A DNA stretch of 64,000 bases, from the NCBI GenBank assembly GCA_002431395.1, contig DJEU01000065.1:62001-126000 (forward strand). The letters are read 5' to 3'. Source of the DNA: Lachnoclostridium sp. UBA5890 (lineage in GTDB: Bacteria > Bacillota > Clostridia > Lachnospirales > Lachnospiraceae). Below are positions 43,954-52,310 of this stretch, piece after piece. The position numbers were made by a program, and so were the translations under genes. Positions within the stretch are counted from its first letter, which is position 1; every line of letters starts with the position of its first letter. The notes below the pieces were generated by a model. That model did not search any database. It was not told the DNA's origin and saw only the letters and a list, made by a program, of their open reading frames with translations.

Positions 43954-44348
43954 TTTACTTCCTTTACGATCTCGTCTAAAATCTCATCATACGTCATACT
44001 CGTATTCAGCGTATACGTTTTTGCCTGAACGATGCTCTTTTTTCCCATCGACAATTTCAGGCGTATATAAAAGGAATAGGCATTTGCCACAAGTCCTTCG
44101 GATTCCAGATTTTTGGACACAGTAAAAAGGTCGTCCGACTCTGCCACCACAAAACTTTTGTCATGACCGGGCGGCGCCTCTGCGATCACGTCTCCAAATA
44201 CTTCATTGGCAAAAGAATAGGTGCCGCGGCAGGCATTGACTGCCACAAACAAAACGATACTGTACAAAACGAGATTCAGTACAAAAATCAGGATTCCACG
44301 GATCAAAAACAATGCCGTCGTTCCTCTTCGTTCCGATTTTTCCGTCAT
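43950..44348 (-). CDS. Short MltG-like membrane protein without the catalytic domain
   Basis: 132 residues. One membrane helix lies at about 12-35 (FLIRGILIFVLNLVLYSIVL), followed by a LysM-like extracellular part (SFVVAESDDLFTVSKNL, MTYDEILDEIVKEVK). Full endolytic transglycosylase MltG proteins are about 340 residues with a catalytic Glu. This one stops after the LysM-like region, so it cannot cut glycan strands by itself. The position beside trmR and trhP matches the mltG-trmR-trhP order of Bacillus. The short form may be a real variant of the lineage. Confidence 0.7.
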   Translation of the reverse strand: MTEKSERRGTTALFLIRGILIFVLNLVLYSIVLFVAVNACRGTYSFANEVFGDVIAEAPPGHDKSFVVAESDDLFTVSKNLESEGLVANAYSFYIRLKLSMGKKSIVQAKTYTLNTSMTYDEILDEIVKEVK

Positions 44349-44418
44349 ACTGCCGCGCCTCCTTTCTTTCGCTGTCTATCGCATTCCCAAGTGGGATATT
44401 TCCAATTTTTACCTCTTA

Positions 44419-46092
44419 TTATACTTCCATAATGATCGGAAGAATCATCGGATTTCTCTTCGTCTTTTTCCAAAGGAAATCATTGAGAGAATCTTTGATC
44501 TCGGATTTAATCTTGCCCCAATCCGTAATTCCGCGGTCAAACAGACGTTCCAGCGCAATATTTACAATTTCCAGACATTCGTCCATCAGATTTTCTGCCT
44601 CTCGCACATAGACGAATCCTCGCGAAACGATGTCCGGTCCGGCAAGAACCTGTCCGGAACCATGCTCCATCGTCAATACCACGACAAGCAGTCCGTTTTC
44701 TGACAAATGCTGACGGTCGCGAAGTACGATATTTCCGACGTCGCCGACACCAAGTCCATCTACCATGATACCCTGCGCCTGCACTTCGCCGACGATCTTC
44801 GCACTGTCTTCTTTTAATTCCAGTACATTTCCGGATTTCATGATAACAACATTTTCCTTTGGAATGCCCATCTCCTGCGCCAGTTCTCCGTGGCGTAACA
44901 GATGACGGTATTCTCCATGAACCGGGATCGCAAATTTCGGACGTACCAGCGAATAGATCAATTTCAATTCTTCCTGGCATGCATGTCCGGATACGTGCGC
45001 ATCCTGGAATATAACTTTTGCGCCCTTCATGGACAATTCATTGATTACCTTCGATACACTCTTTTCGTTACCCGGGATCGGATTCGAACTAAAGATAACC
45101 GTATCTCCCGGTTTGATCGTAACTTTGCGGTGGATGGAAGCCGCGATACGAGACAATGCTGCCATCGCCTCTCCCTGACTTCCGGTCGTTACAAGTACGA
45201 TCTGATCATCGGGATAATTTTTCATCTCTTCAATGCTGATGATAATGTTGTCCGGTGCCTGTATATAGCCAAGTTCAACTGCCGTATTGATAATATTTAC
45301 CATACTTCGTCCTTCGACGATCACTTTACGGCCATGTTTTCTCGCAGAATTAATAATCTGCTGTACACGGTCTACATTCGACGCAAACGTAGCGACGATA
45401 ATACGGCTCTTTTCATTTTCATCAAAAATCGTATCAAATGTCTTTCCAACCGTTCTCTCGGACATCGTAAAGCCCGGTTTTAATACATTGGTACTGTCTG
45501 CCATCAACGCAAGCACACCTTTTTTACCGAGTTCGCCAAAGCGGGCAAGATCAATGCTGTCGCCATAAACCGGTGTATAATCCACCTTAAAATCTCCGGT
45601 GTGTACAATCACACCAGCCGGTGTGTAAATAGCAAGAGCGGCAGAATCCGCGATACTATGGTTTGTACGGATAAATTCAATACGGAAATCTCCAAGATTG
45701 ATATACTGTCCATATGATACTACTTTTCTTCTCGTCACACCCATGAGGTTGTGTTCTTTTAATTTATTTTCAATGATCGCCATCGTCAGGTTTGTCGCAT
45801 AGATCGGAACATTTAACTCTTTCAAAACATATGGCAATGCTCCGATATGGTCTTCGTGTCCATGTGTGATAACCAATCCTTTTACTTTATCTCTGTTGTC
45901 CTGCAGATATGTGATATCCGGGATTACCAGATCAACTCCTAACATATCATCTTCCGGGAATGCCAGTCCGCAGTCCACTACAATAATACTTTCTTCCGTC
46001 TCAAAAGCCGTAATATTCATACCAATCTGTTCCAAACCACCCAAAGGTACGATACGCACTCTCTCATTTCCTGTTTTTACTTTTTTACTCAA
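44419..46092 (-). CDS. rnj: Ribonuclease J
   Basis: A 557-residue beta-CASP metallo-beta-lactamase nuclease that degrades and matures mRNA and rRNA in Firmicutes. The metal motif is THGHEDHIG (HxHxDH), preceded by IVVDCGLAFPEDDM, and the later motifs include DSTN, FSSNPIPGNEKS (beta-CASP) and HVSGHA followed by PVHGEYRHLLRH. The C-terminal 100 residues belong to the RNase J dimerisation domain. The initiation codon is TTG, with AGAGGTG a few bases upstream. Confidence 0.95.
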   Translation of the reverse strand: MSKKVKTGNERVRIVPLGGLEQIGMNITAFETEESIIVVDCGLAFPEDDMLGVDLVIPDITYLQDNRDKVKGLVITHGHEDHIGALPYVLKELNVPIYATNLTMAIIENKLKEHNLMGVTRRKVVSYGQYINLGDFRIEFIRTNHSIADSAALAIYTPAGVIVHTGDFKVDYTPVYGDSIDLARFGELGKKGVLALMADSTNVLKPGFTMSERTVGKTFDTIFDENEKSRIIVATFASNVDRVQQIINSARKHGRKVIVEGRSMVNIINTAVELGYIQAPDNIIISIEEMKNYPDDQIVLVTTGSQGEAMAALSRIAASIHRKVTIKPGDTVIFSSNPIPGNEKSVSKVINELSMKGAKVIFQDAHVSGHACQEELKLIYSLVRPKFAIPVHGEYRHLLRHGELAQEMGIPKENVVIMKSGNVLELKEDSAKIVGEVQAQGIMVDGLGVGDVGNIVLRDRQHLSENGLLVVVLTMEHGSGQVLAGPDIVSRGFVYVREAENLMDECLEIVNIALERLFDRGITDWGKIKSEIKDSLNDFLWKKTKRNPMILPIIMEV

Positions 46093-46113
46093 AATTACAC
46101 CTCTCTGTTCTCT

Positions 46114-46401
46114 TTATGATAATTCAACATCTTCCAATAACTCTTCGAAATATTTTGATATAATGCGCAGTTCTTCCTCGTCTTCTACAATATCATACAG
46201 TACGCTGTCATTTTCTTCTTCTACTGCGCGCAAGATCAATGAAATCTCTTCGTCATCTGCTTCTTCGTTTTCTTCCTGTGCCGGATCCACATTGGATACG
46301 AGCAAATATTGTCTTCCGGCGATATCCGCTTTTTCCCACACAAAAAAAGCATCCTCACTGCCATCCTCAGCGGTGAGCATAATTGTACCATCGTTTGCCA
46401 T
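46114..46401 (-). CDS. DUF1292 domain protein (YrzB-like)
   Basis: A 95-residue acidic protein. Start at the ATG after AAAGGAGG (MANDGTIMLTAEDGSEDAFF); the open frame extends 21 codons upstream without support. The strands FFVWEKADIAGRQYLLV and the Glu/Asp-rich end match DUF1292, found in nearly all Firmicutes with ireB and ruvX next to it. The function is unknown. It is the last gene of the ireB-ruvX-DUF1292 unit. Confidence 0.9.
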   Translation of the reverse strand: MANDGTIMLTAEDGSEDAFFVWEKADIAGRQYLLVSNVDPAQEENEEADDEEISLILRAVEEENDSVLYDIVEDEEELRIISKYFEELLEDVELS

Positions 46402-46414
46402 GGTTTCCTCCTTT

Positions 46415-46837
46415 TTACTTTTGTAAAGAATCCAAATATCCTTGTAAAATAAACGTTGCGGCAATCTTATCTACGTATTGTTTGCGGTTTTCACGGCGCA
46501 CATTGCCCTCTTTCAGCACTTCCATCGCAGATACGGTTGACAACCTTTCATCCCAAAAGATCACTTCCAAACCGGTTCTCTTTTCCAATTTTTCCTTGAA
46601 TTCCTCTGTTTTCTGAACGCGCTCTCCTGACGTATTGTTCATATTTTTCGGCAGTCCAAGCACGATTTTTTCCACTTCATATTCTGCGATCAGCGCCTCA
46701 ATTCTTGCCAGTGTCTGACGCAGTTTTGTCTCACTTTTTCTCTTTATCACTTCTACGGGCTGTGCCGTAAGCAGAAGTCCGTCACTGACAGCGACTCCTA
46801 CCGTCACAGAACCATAGTCAAGTCCCATAATTCTCAA
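46415..46837 (-). CDS. ruvX: Putative pre-16S rRNA nuclease / Holliday junction resolvase RuvX
   Basis: A 140-residue RNase H-fold nuclease of the YqgF family. The N-terminal GLDYGSVTVGVAVSD carries the first catalytic aspartate, the middle LGLPKNMNNTSG is the family signature, and WDERLSTVSA carries the next acidic residues. The start appears to be TTG (with an ATG three codons later) shortly after the ireB stop. Best known for processing the 5' end of 16S rRNA. Confidence 0.92.
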   Translation of the reverse strand: MRIMGLDYGSVTVGVAVSDGLLLTAQPVEVIKRKSETKLRQTLARIEALIAEYEVEKIVLGLPKNMNNTSGERVQKTEEFKEKLEKRTGLEVIFWDERLSTVSAMEVLKEGNVRRENRKQYVDKIAATFILQGYLDSLQK

Positions 46838-46842
46838 TTCAC

Positions 46843-47109
46843 TTATTTCCTTAAATTATTCTCGATATAATCTTCCAAAAACAACTCGATGATCTCATCG
46901 CGCTCTGCACGCATAATCAAACTGCGAGCTCCTTTATGACTGGTAATATAAGTCGGGTCTCCACTCATCAGATAACCGACGATCTGGTTTACCGGATTGT
47001 ATCCTTTTTCTGTCAATGCTTCATATACGGAAGCGATGATCTCACGTACATCATAATCTTTTTCCAAGTCTACTTTAAATAATTGTGTGTTGCCATTCTC
47101 TTGCTGCAT
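46843..47109 (-). CDS. ireB: IreB family regulatory phosphoprotein
   Basis: An 88-residue protein of the DUF965/IreB family. The whole sequence fits: LFKVDLEKDYDVREIIASVY, GYNPVNQIVGYLMSGDPTYI, the SHKGAR segment and RDEIIELFLEDYIE. In Enterococcus, IreB is phosphorylated by the PASTA kinase IreK and modulates cephalosporin tolerance; that role is inferred here. It is the first gene of the ireB-ruvX-DUF1292 unit. Confidence 0.93.
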   Translation of the reverse strand: MQQENGNTQLFKVDLEKDYDVREIIASVYEALTEKGYNPVNQIVGYLMSGDPTYITSHKGARSLIMRAERDEIIELFLEDYIENNLRK

Positions 47110-47172
47110 TCTCTCTTCTTACTCCTTTCAGACTCCCTTTGTTATCACCGTACTCATCAAAACATTACTTTT

Positions 47173-47201
47173 ATTTTAATATATGTGTGGTAAAATCGCA
47201 A
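47173..47201 (-). promoter_or_regulatory. Promoter of the ireB-ruvX-DUF1292 unit
   Basis: Minus strand TTGCGA (47201-47196), 17-base spacer, TAAAAT (47178-47173), about 65 bases before ireB. Confidence 0.6.
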
Positions 47202-47216
47202 CCCATTTTTTGAAAT

Positions 47217-48545
47217 TTACAAAATATTTTCTTTCTCTGCCACAAACGTTACCATCTGATTTTCTTCATATTTTGTCGTTTCAACCGGGACACCAAACCG
47301 TACATAACGCTCATTATGTCCGGTAAGATAGGACGTTCCATCAATTTTTTGAATTTCTTCAAAAAGTACGGTCACTTCTTTGCCGATGAAATACTGGCGG
47401 TAATTTTGCTTCAACTGCTCGACATCCCGAATCAGGATTTCACTGCGACGGTGTTTCTCCTGTGCCTCCACCTGATCTTCCATCTTCGCCGCTCTCGTGC
47501 CGGTTCGCTCACTGTAAGGAAAGACATGGATATCTGCCAGTTCCGCTTCTTTTACAAAAGCTCTCGTCGTCTCAAAATCTTCGGTCGTCTCCCCAGGGAA
47601 GCCCACAATAACGTCGGTTGTAATTGCCGGGTGCTCATAAAATTCACGGATCTGCTCACATTTTTCCAAATATTCTACAGCTGTATAATGTCGATTCATC
47701 CGTTTTAACGTAATATCACATCCACTCTGTAAGGATAAATGAAAATGTGGGCAAAATTTGGTTACTTTTTTCAATTCATTCAAAAATTCATCACAGATAA
47801 TGCGTGGTTCCAGCGATCCTAAGCGGATTCGCTCGATTCCGTCAATCGTATCAATTTTTTTCATCAATTCAACCAATGGCTGTCCTTTTAGTTCCACAAA
47901 CTGCTTGTAAGGAGAACGGTCTACCCCATACGAAGACAAATGAATTCCTGTGAGAACCACTTCTTTAAATCCTTGCGCTGCATACTTTTTGACTTCTTCG
48001 ATCACATCGTCTTCCTCGCGGCTTTTCAACTGTCCGCCGCCACGCACATAAGGAATCAAACAATACGTACAGAACTGGTTGCAGCCATCTTGAATTTTAA
48101 TGTATTTTCTGGTACGGTCCTCGATCGGACTGCTCTCATGAGCCTTTTCCTGCTGCTTTGCATCGTAATTTCCTTTTTCTTCCACTTTCCATGACGGACG
48201 GTGTTCTTTCACATAGTCTAAAACCTGCAAAGCAATCGAGGCTTTGTCGCGATTGGCAAATACCACATCGATGGTGTCATCGTCTTCCAGCTGCGCTTTC
48301 CCGCTTTCCGCATAACACCCCGTCGCAACGACGATACTTTCCGGATTCAGACGTCTGGCACGGTGAAGCATCTGGCGGGATTTTCGGTCTGCAATATTGG
48401 TAACAGTGCACGTATTCACGATATAAACATCTGCCTTTTCTTTAAACGGAACAACCGTTACATGATTTGCCTCAAAATCCGCCTCCATCTTTTCTGTCTC
48501 ATAAAAATTTACTTTACATCCCAGGGTCAAAAACGCCACTTTCAT
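47217..48545 (-). CDS. mtaB: tRNA t6A37 methylthiotransferase MtaB
   Basis: A 442-residue radical-SAM iron-sulfur enzyme that turns t6A37 into ms2t6A37 in tRNA. The N-terminal MTTase domain starts TLGCKVNFYETEKM, the radical-SAM cluster is CNQFCTYCLIPYVRG, and a TRAM domain lies at the end (GKEVTVLFEEIQ). Start at the ATG of MKVAFL; GGAGG is 12 bases upstream, longer than usual, and an in-frame alternative lies 11 codons further. Divergent from the HPr-like gene. Confidence 0.92.
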   Translation of the reverse strand: MKVAFLTLGCKVNFYETEKMEADFEANHVTVVPFKEKADVYIVNTCTVTNIADRKSRQMLHRARRLNPESIVVATGCYAESGKAQLEDDDTIDVVFANRDKASIALQVLDYVKEHRPSWKVEEKGNYDAKQQEKAHESSPIEDRTRKYIKIQDGCNQFCTYCLIPYVRGGGQLKSREEDDVIEEVKKYAAQGFKEVVLTGIHLSSYGVDRSPYKQFVELKGQPLVELMKKIDTIDGIERIRLGSLEPRIICDEFLNELKKVTKFCPHFHLSLQSGCDITLKRMNRHYTAVEYLEKCEQIREFYEHPAITTDVIVGFPGETTEDFETTRAFVKEAELADIHVFPYSERTGTRAAKMEDQVEAQEKHRRSEILIRDVEQLKQNYRQYFIGKEVTVLFEEIQKIDGTSYLTGHNERYVRFGVPVETTKYEENQMVTFVAEKENIL

Positions 48546-48621
48546 CGTCGTTGTTTTCCTCCATTCTACATTTTGCACAATTTTTTGATTAATTTTCTAT
48601 ACTTGTGGTTGATTTTTTCTA

Positions 48622-48650
48622 TTGACATAATTTGCGCGACATAATACTAT
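48622..48650 (+). promoter_or_regulatory. Promoter of the HPr-like gene
   Basis: TTGACA (48622-48627), 17-base spacer, TACTAT (48645-48650), giving a leader of roughly 50 bases. Confidence 0.65.
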
Positions 48651-48709
48651 AATACATGAAGGAAGAAATTCCTTTCCAGAAAAAATTTTCAAAAAAGGAG
48701 GAACAAATT

Positions 48710-48940
48710 ATGAAAACAGTAAAAATTTCTTTAAACTCCATTGACAAAGTAAAGGCATTTGTAAACGAAGTAACAAAGTTTGATGCTGAATTTGACTTGG
48801 TTTCCGGAAGATATGTAATCGACGCAAAATCCATCATGGGTATTTTCAGTCTTGACTTGTCTAAGCCGATTGACTTGAACATCCATAGTGAAAATGACGT
48901 AGATGCGATCTTGGAGAAATTACAGCCATTTATCGTCTAA
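48710..48940 (+). CDS. HPr-like protein lacking the phosphorylatable histidine
   Basis: 76 residues, start after AAAAGGAGG. The HPr fold is clear from FDAEFDLVSGRYVIDAKSIM then GIFSLDLSKP, which aligns with the Ser46 region of HPr (KSIMGVMSL) in spacing, with Ser41 here. The usual active-site loop GIHARPA is absent: the corresponding stretch reads NSIDKVKAFV, with neither His nor the following Arg. It therefore cannot pass phosphate as HPr does. It may be a Crh-like regulatory partner, or a lineage-specific HPr relative. It is monocistronic. Confidence 0.75.
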   Translation: MKTVKISLNSIDKVKAFVNEVTKFDAEFDLVSGRYVIDAKSIMGIFSLDLSKPIDLNIHSENDVDAILEKLQPFIV

Positions 48941-49010
48941 TCCGACATCAGGTTACATCGTCTCGGTAATTTACCGAGACTGTCTATGGGGAACAAAAAG
49001 TACAATGTGG

Positions 49011-49044
49011 GGACTGTGCATCTTACAGAGATACAGTCCTTTTT
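49011..49044 (+). terminator. Terminator of the HPr-like gene
   Basis: GGACTGT (49011-49017) pairs with ACAGTCC (49033-49039), followed by TTTTTC. A smaller hairpin GTCTCGGTA/TACCGAGAC lies upstream at 48960-48980. Confidence 0.75.
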
Positions 49045-49084
49045 CTTGCTCTTTTTCCTCTTTAAAAATCTCCCACCCTGTTTT

Positions 49085-50278
49085 TTATTCTTCTGAATCC
49101 GGTGAAACTTTTATGATCTCGCGTGTTGTCACCGCTGTCTCAAACATTTCATCAATTTTTTCCGAAAGATGTGTCTCGGATTTTTCGATGCGCTCCAGAT
49201 CCGGTTTGGTAACCGGGTGTTTTGCCACAAAGGTGGTACAACAGTCTTCGTATGGCAGAATCGAAGTTTCAAATGTATTGATCTTTTCTGCAATATCGAT
49301 GATATCCTGCTTATCAAAAGCAATGACCGGACGGAATACCGGCATCGTGCAGACTGCATTGGTTGCTACCAGACTCTGCATTGTCTGGCTTGCCACCTGG
49401 CCTACGCTTTCTCCGGTGATCAACGACAGACATCCTGTCTCTTTTCCGATATATTCTGCAATTTTCATCATATAACGGCGCATAATGATCGTCAGTTCAT
49501 CATGCGGGCATTTGTCATAAATATACATCTGAATATCCGTAAAGTTTACTACGTGAAGCGTGATCTCTCCCGCATATTCACTGACTAATTTTGCCAGATC
49601 AACAACTTTCTGTTTTGCACGCTCACTTGTGTAAGGCGGTGCATGAAAATACACAGCTTCAATCTTGACACCACGTTTTGCCATCATATAACCGGCTACC
49701 GGGCTGTCAATTCCCCCAGAAAGAAGAAGCATGGATTTGCCACTGGTTCCGACCGGCATTCCGCCCGGTCCCTTAATACTGCTCACATACACATACGCGC
49801 GATGGCGGATCTCTACGTTGACAGAAACTTCCGGATGATGCACATCCACCGACGCATTTGGCATATGGTCAAGGATATATTCTCCCGTCGCACGGCAGAT
49901 CTCCGGACTTGTCATTGCATAGCTTTTGTCACTTCTTTTTGCAAAAACTTTAAATGTAAATGGTTTGTCTCCAATCTCTTCTTTCATGTGTTCCAAAAGT
50001 TCTTTGCAGACCGTCTCAAACGACTTGTCTTCCACGAGAACAACCGGGCAGATGTGTGCGATACCAAAACATTTCGTTAAATTCTCAATCACTTCGTCAA
50101 AATCAAACTCGCTTTTTGCCTCCACATAGATGCGTCCGTTTTCTTTTTCTACCAGGAACTCACCTTCGCAGCGTGCGAGTTTTTCAATCACGCGGTCGCG
50201 CAGGGCATCCTCAAAAATGTAACGGTTTTTTCCTTTAATTCCAATCTCGGAATATTTGATCAAAAATGCTTTTACCAT
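49085..50278 (-). CDS. thiI: tRNA 4-thiouridine synthase
   Basis: A 397-residue tRNA sulfurtransferase that makes s4U8 and can feed thiamine synthesis. An N-terminal ferredoxin-like region and THUMP domain cover about 1-170, and the PP-loop ATPase reads LLSGGIDSPVAGYMMAKRGV. The conserved C-terminal ATTNAVCTMPVFRPVIAFD is present. There is no rhodanese domain, so sulfur should arrive from another carrier. The cysteine desulfurase encoded just upstream in the same direction fits this, as in the Bacillus nifZ-thiI pair. Confidence 0.94.
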   Translation of the reverse strand: MVKAFLIKYSEIGIKGKNRYIFEDALRDRVIEKLARCEGEFLVEKENGRIYVEAKSEFDFDEVIENLTKCFGIAHICPVVLVEDKSFETVCKELLEHMKEEIGDKPFTFKVFAKRSDKSYAMTSPEICRATGEYILDHMPNASVDVHHPEVSVNVEIRHRAYVYVSSIKGPGGMPVGTSGKSMLLLSGGIDSPVAGYMMAKRGVKIEAVYFHAPPYTSERAKQKVVDLAKLVSEYAGEITLHVVNFTDIQMYIYDKCPHDELTIIMRRYMMKIAEYIGKETGCLSLITGESVGQVASQTMQSLVATNAVCTMPVFRPVIAFDKQDIIDIAEKINTFETSILPYEDCCTTFVAKHPVTKPDLERIEKSETHLSEKIDEMFETAVTTREIIKVSPDSEE

Positions 50279-50292
50279 GATTACCTCTTTTC

Positions 50293-51456
50293 TTATCTTC
50301 TAACATAACGCCGTAACACCGGCAATAATTCTTTTAACTGTTCCACTGTATAATCTAATTCTTCAATTGTAGTATAAACTGAAAAACTAAATCGTATCGT
50401 TGATTCCAGCAACTTGTCCGGCACTCCGATCGCCTGCAGCGTCGAACTGATCCCCGGATGATTGGAGGAGCAGGCAGAGCCGGAAGACACATAAACACCG
50501 CGGTCTTCGAGAGCATGAAGCAATACTTCACTTCCTACGCCTTCAAAACTTGCACTGACAACATGCGGCGCACACTCTCGCAATTCCGGCGTAACCGCAT
50601 GAACAGTGACTTTGTCAATCTCTTCCAGTTTTTGGATGAGATGCGCTTTGCATTCATACATCTGCGATACTTTGGCGAGATGATCTTCGTACATCTTCTT
50701 TGCCGCGAGTCCCAGTCCTGCGATTCCCGGCACATTCTGGGTTCCGGAACGCCGTCCGTTCTGCTGACCGCCCCCGTGAATGATCGGATGCATTTTTACG
50801 CCATCTGCCACATATAAAAATCCGGTTCCTTTTGGTCCATGGATTTTATGTCCGCTGACCGAAAGAAGATCGATCTTTAATTTTGCCGGTGCGATCTTCA
50901 TCTTGCCATATGCCTGAATCGCATCCACATGAAACAGGATAGCCGGATCATATTCTTTTATCGTCTTTCCGATTCCCTCGATATCGAGAACGGAACCAAT
51001 CTCATTGTTTACCATCATCGTCGAAACCAGGATCGTATCCGGACGAAGCGCTTCCTTCAGATCCTCCCATGAGATATGTCCCATCGAATCTACCGGAAGG
51101 TAGGTTACTTCAAATCCAAACTGCTGCTCCAGATACAGACACGGTTCATACACTGCCGCATGTTCAAAGCAGGTGGTAATAATATGCTTTCCGCGACGTT
51201 TGTTGGCAAGTGCGGTTCCGATCAATGCCTGATTGTTACTCTCCGTTCCGCCGGAAGTAAATATAATATTTTTTCGTTTACACTTTAACGTCGCTGCAAT
51301 CGCATCTGCCGCTTCGCGGATATACTTTTCCGCCTCCACTCCCTTTCCATGCAGGGAGGACGGATTTCCATAATCCTCGCACATCACTTTCGTCACTAAT
51401 TCTGCCACTTCCGGAAACGCTTTCGTCGTAGCCGCATTGTCTAAATATGCTTCCAT
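50293..51456 (-). CDS. Cysteine desulfurase (NifS/IscS family)
   Basis: A 387-residue PLP enzyme that takes sulfur from cysteine. It opens EAYLDNAATTKAFPEV, and the PLP lysine is in SVSGHKIHGPKGTGFLYV. The mobile loop with the persulfide cysteine is SSGSACSSNHPG near the C-terminus. It lies 15 bases before thiI on the same strand, so it probably supplies sulfur for tRNA thiolation like NifZ. Confidence 0.94.
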   Translation of the reverse strand: MEAYLDNAATTKAFPEVAELVTKVMCEDYGNPSSLHGKGVEAEKYIREAADAIAATLKCKRKNIIFTSGGTESNNQALIGTALANKRRGKHIITTCFEHAAVYEPCLYLEQQFGFEVTYLPVDSMGHISWEDLKEALRPDTILVSTMMVNNEIGSVLDIEGIGKTIKEYDPAILFHVDAIQAYGKMKIAPAKLKIDLLSVSGHKIHGPKGTGFLYVADGVKMHPIIHGGGQQNGRRSGTQNVPGIAGLGLAAKKMYEDHLAKVSQMYECKAHLIQKLEEIDKVTVHAVTPELRECAPHVVSASFEGVGSEVLLHALEDRGVYVSSGSACSSNHPGISSTLQAIGVPDKLLESTIRFSFSVYTTIEELDYTVEQLKELLPVLRRYVRR

Positions 51457-51467
51457 TTTCTATTTCC

Positions 51468-52211
51468 TCACTTATTTTCTTCCATGCGAAACATCATCAC
51501 TGACAACAATGCCAGTCCTGCCGTCTCAGTACGTAAAATCCGTTTCCCAAGGGAAATCGGCTCAATCCCCTGCTGTATGGCACGCTCGACTTCTCCGCGT
51601 TCAAACCCGCCTTCCGGTCCGATAAAAATGCCAATCTCCGCAGCTTCCGTAATATTTTTCAAAACCTGTTTGGTCGCTTCCATGTCATCAAAAAGTTCGT
51701 ATGGTATTACATTTTTTTCCAGTTCTCCTGCCATTTCCAAGGCTTTTCCAAAATCTACCACTTCATGAACTTCCGGAATTATTCCTCTTCCGCTCTGTTT
51801 TGCCGCCGCCTCGGCAATCGCCTGCCAGCGGCTCACTTTTTTTGCCGCTTTCTTTTCATCCAGTTTTACGACCGCGCGTTTTGTGCGCACCGGTACAATC
51901 TCATAAGCACCGAGTTCTACCGCTTTTTGTATGATCCATTCCATCTTATCGGCTTTGGGAAGCGCCTGAAACAATACCAGTTTTGACGGCAGTTCCGTCT
52001 GCACCGGCCGTTCCTCTTCAATCACAAGTTCGACGCTCTCCGGCTGAAAAGATTCGATGGCACAGAGATAATCCACGCCTCGGCCCGCCGATATGACAAG
52101 TTTTTCGCCTTCTTTCATACGCAGTACATTGGCAATGTGGTTCACATCATCCCCTGTAATCTGCGCATATCCATCCCAAATCTGCTCGAGTGGTACAAAA
52201 AAATGATACAC
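51468..52211 (-). CDS. rsmE: 16S rRNA m3U1498 methyltransferase
   Basis: A 247-residue SPOUT-class methyltransferase. An N-terminal PUA-like part is followed by the knotted SAM domain, with IGPEGGFERGEVERAI and LGKRILRTETAGLALLSVM. The start is a GTG seven bases after GGAGG; the open frame extends 19 codons further without a ribosome site. The family modifies uridine 1498 of 16S rRNA. Confidence 0.93.
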   Translation of the reverse strand: MYHFFVPLEQIWDGYAQITGDDVNHIANVLRMKEGEKLVISAGRGVDYLCAIESFQPESVELVIEEERPVQTELPSKLVLFQALPKADKMEWIIQKAVELGAYEIVPVRTKRAVVKLDEKKAAKKVSRWQAIAEAAAKQSGRGIIPEVHEVVDFGKALEMAGELEKNVIPYELFDDMEATKQVLKNITEAAEIGIFIGPEGGFERGEVERAIQQGIEPISLGKRILRTETAGLALLSVMMFRMEENK

Positions 52212-52237
52212 GTTATTTCCTCCATATTTACCGCAAA

Positions 52238-52266
52238 GAGCACAAGCATTGTACATGCCTGTGCTC
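52238..52266 (-). terminator. Hairpin after the FliD-like gene
   Basis: GAGCACA (52238-52244) and TGTGCTC (52260-52266) form the outer 7-bp stem, with a smaller GCAT/ATGC pairing inside. Only three T residues follow on the minus strand, so it is a weak candidate. Confidence 0.45.
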
Positions 52267-52310
52267 ATAACTCTTCATGAAAATAATGGTTGTCTTTACA
52301 GAAAGAAACC

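Noticed and set aside
43950..44348. Full-length endolytic transglycosylase MltG
   Set aside because: The frame ends after the LysM-like part and overlaps trmR as ATGATG, and no catalytic domain continues in another frame.
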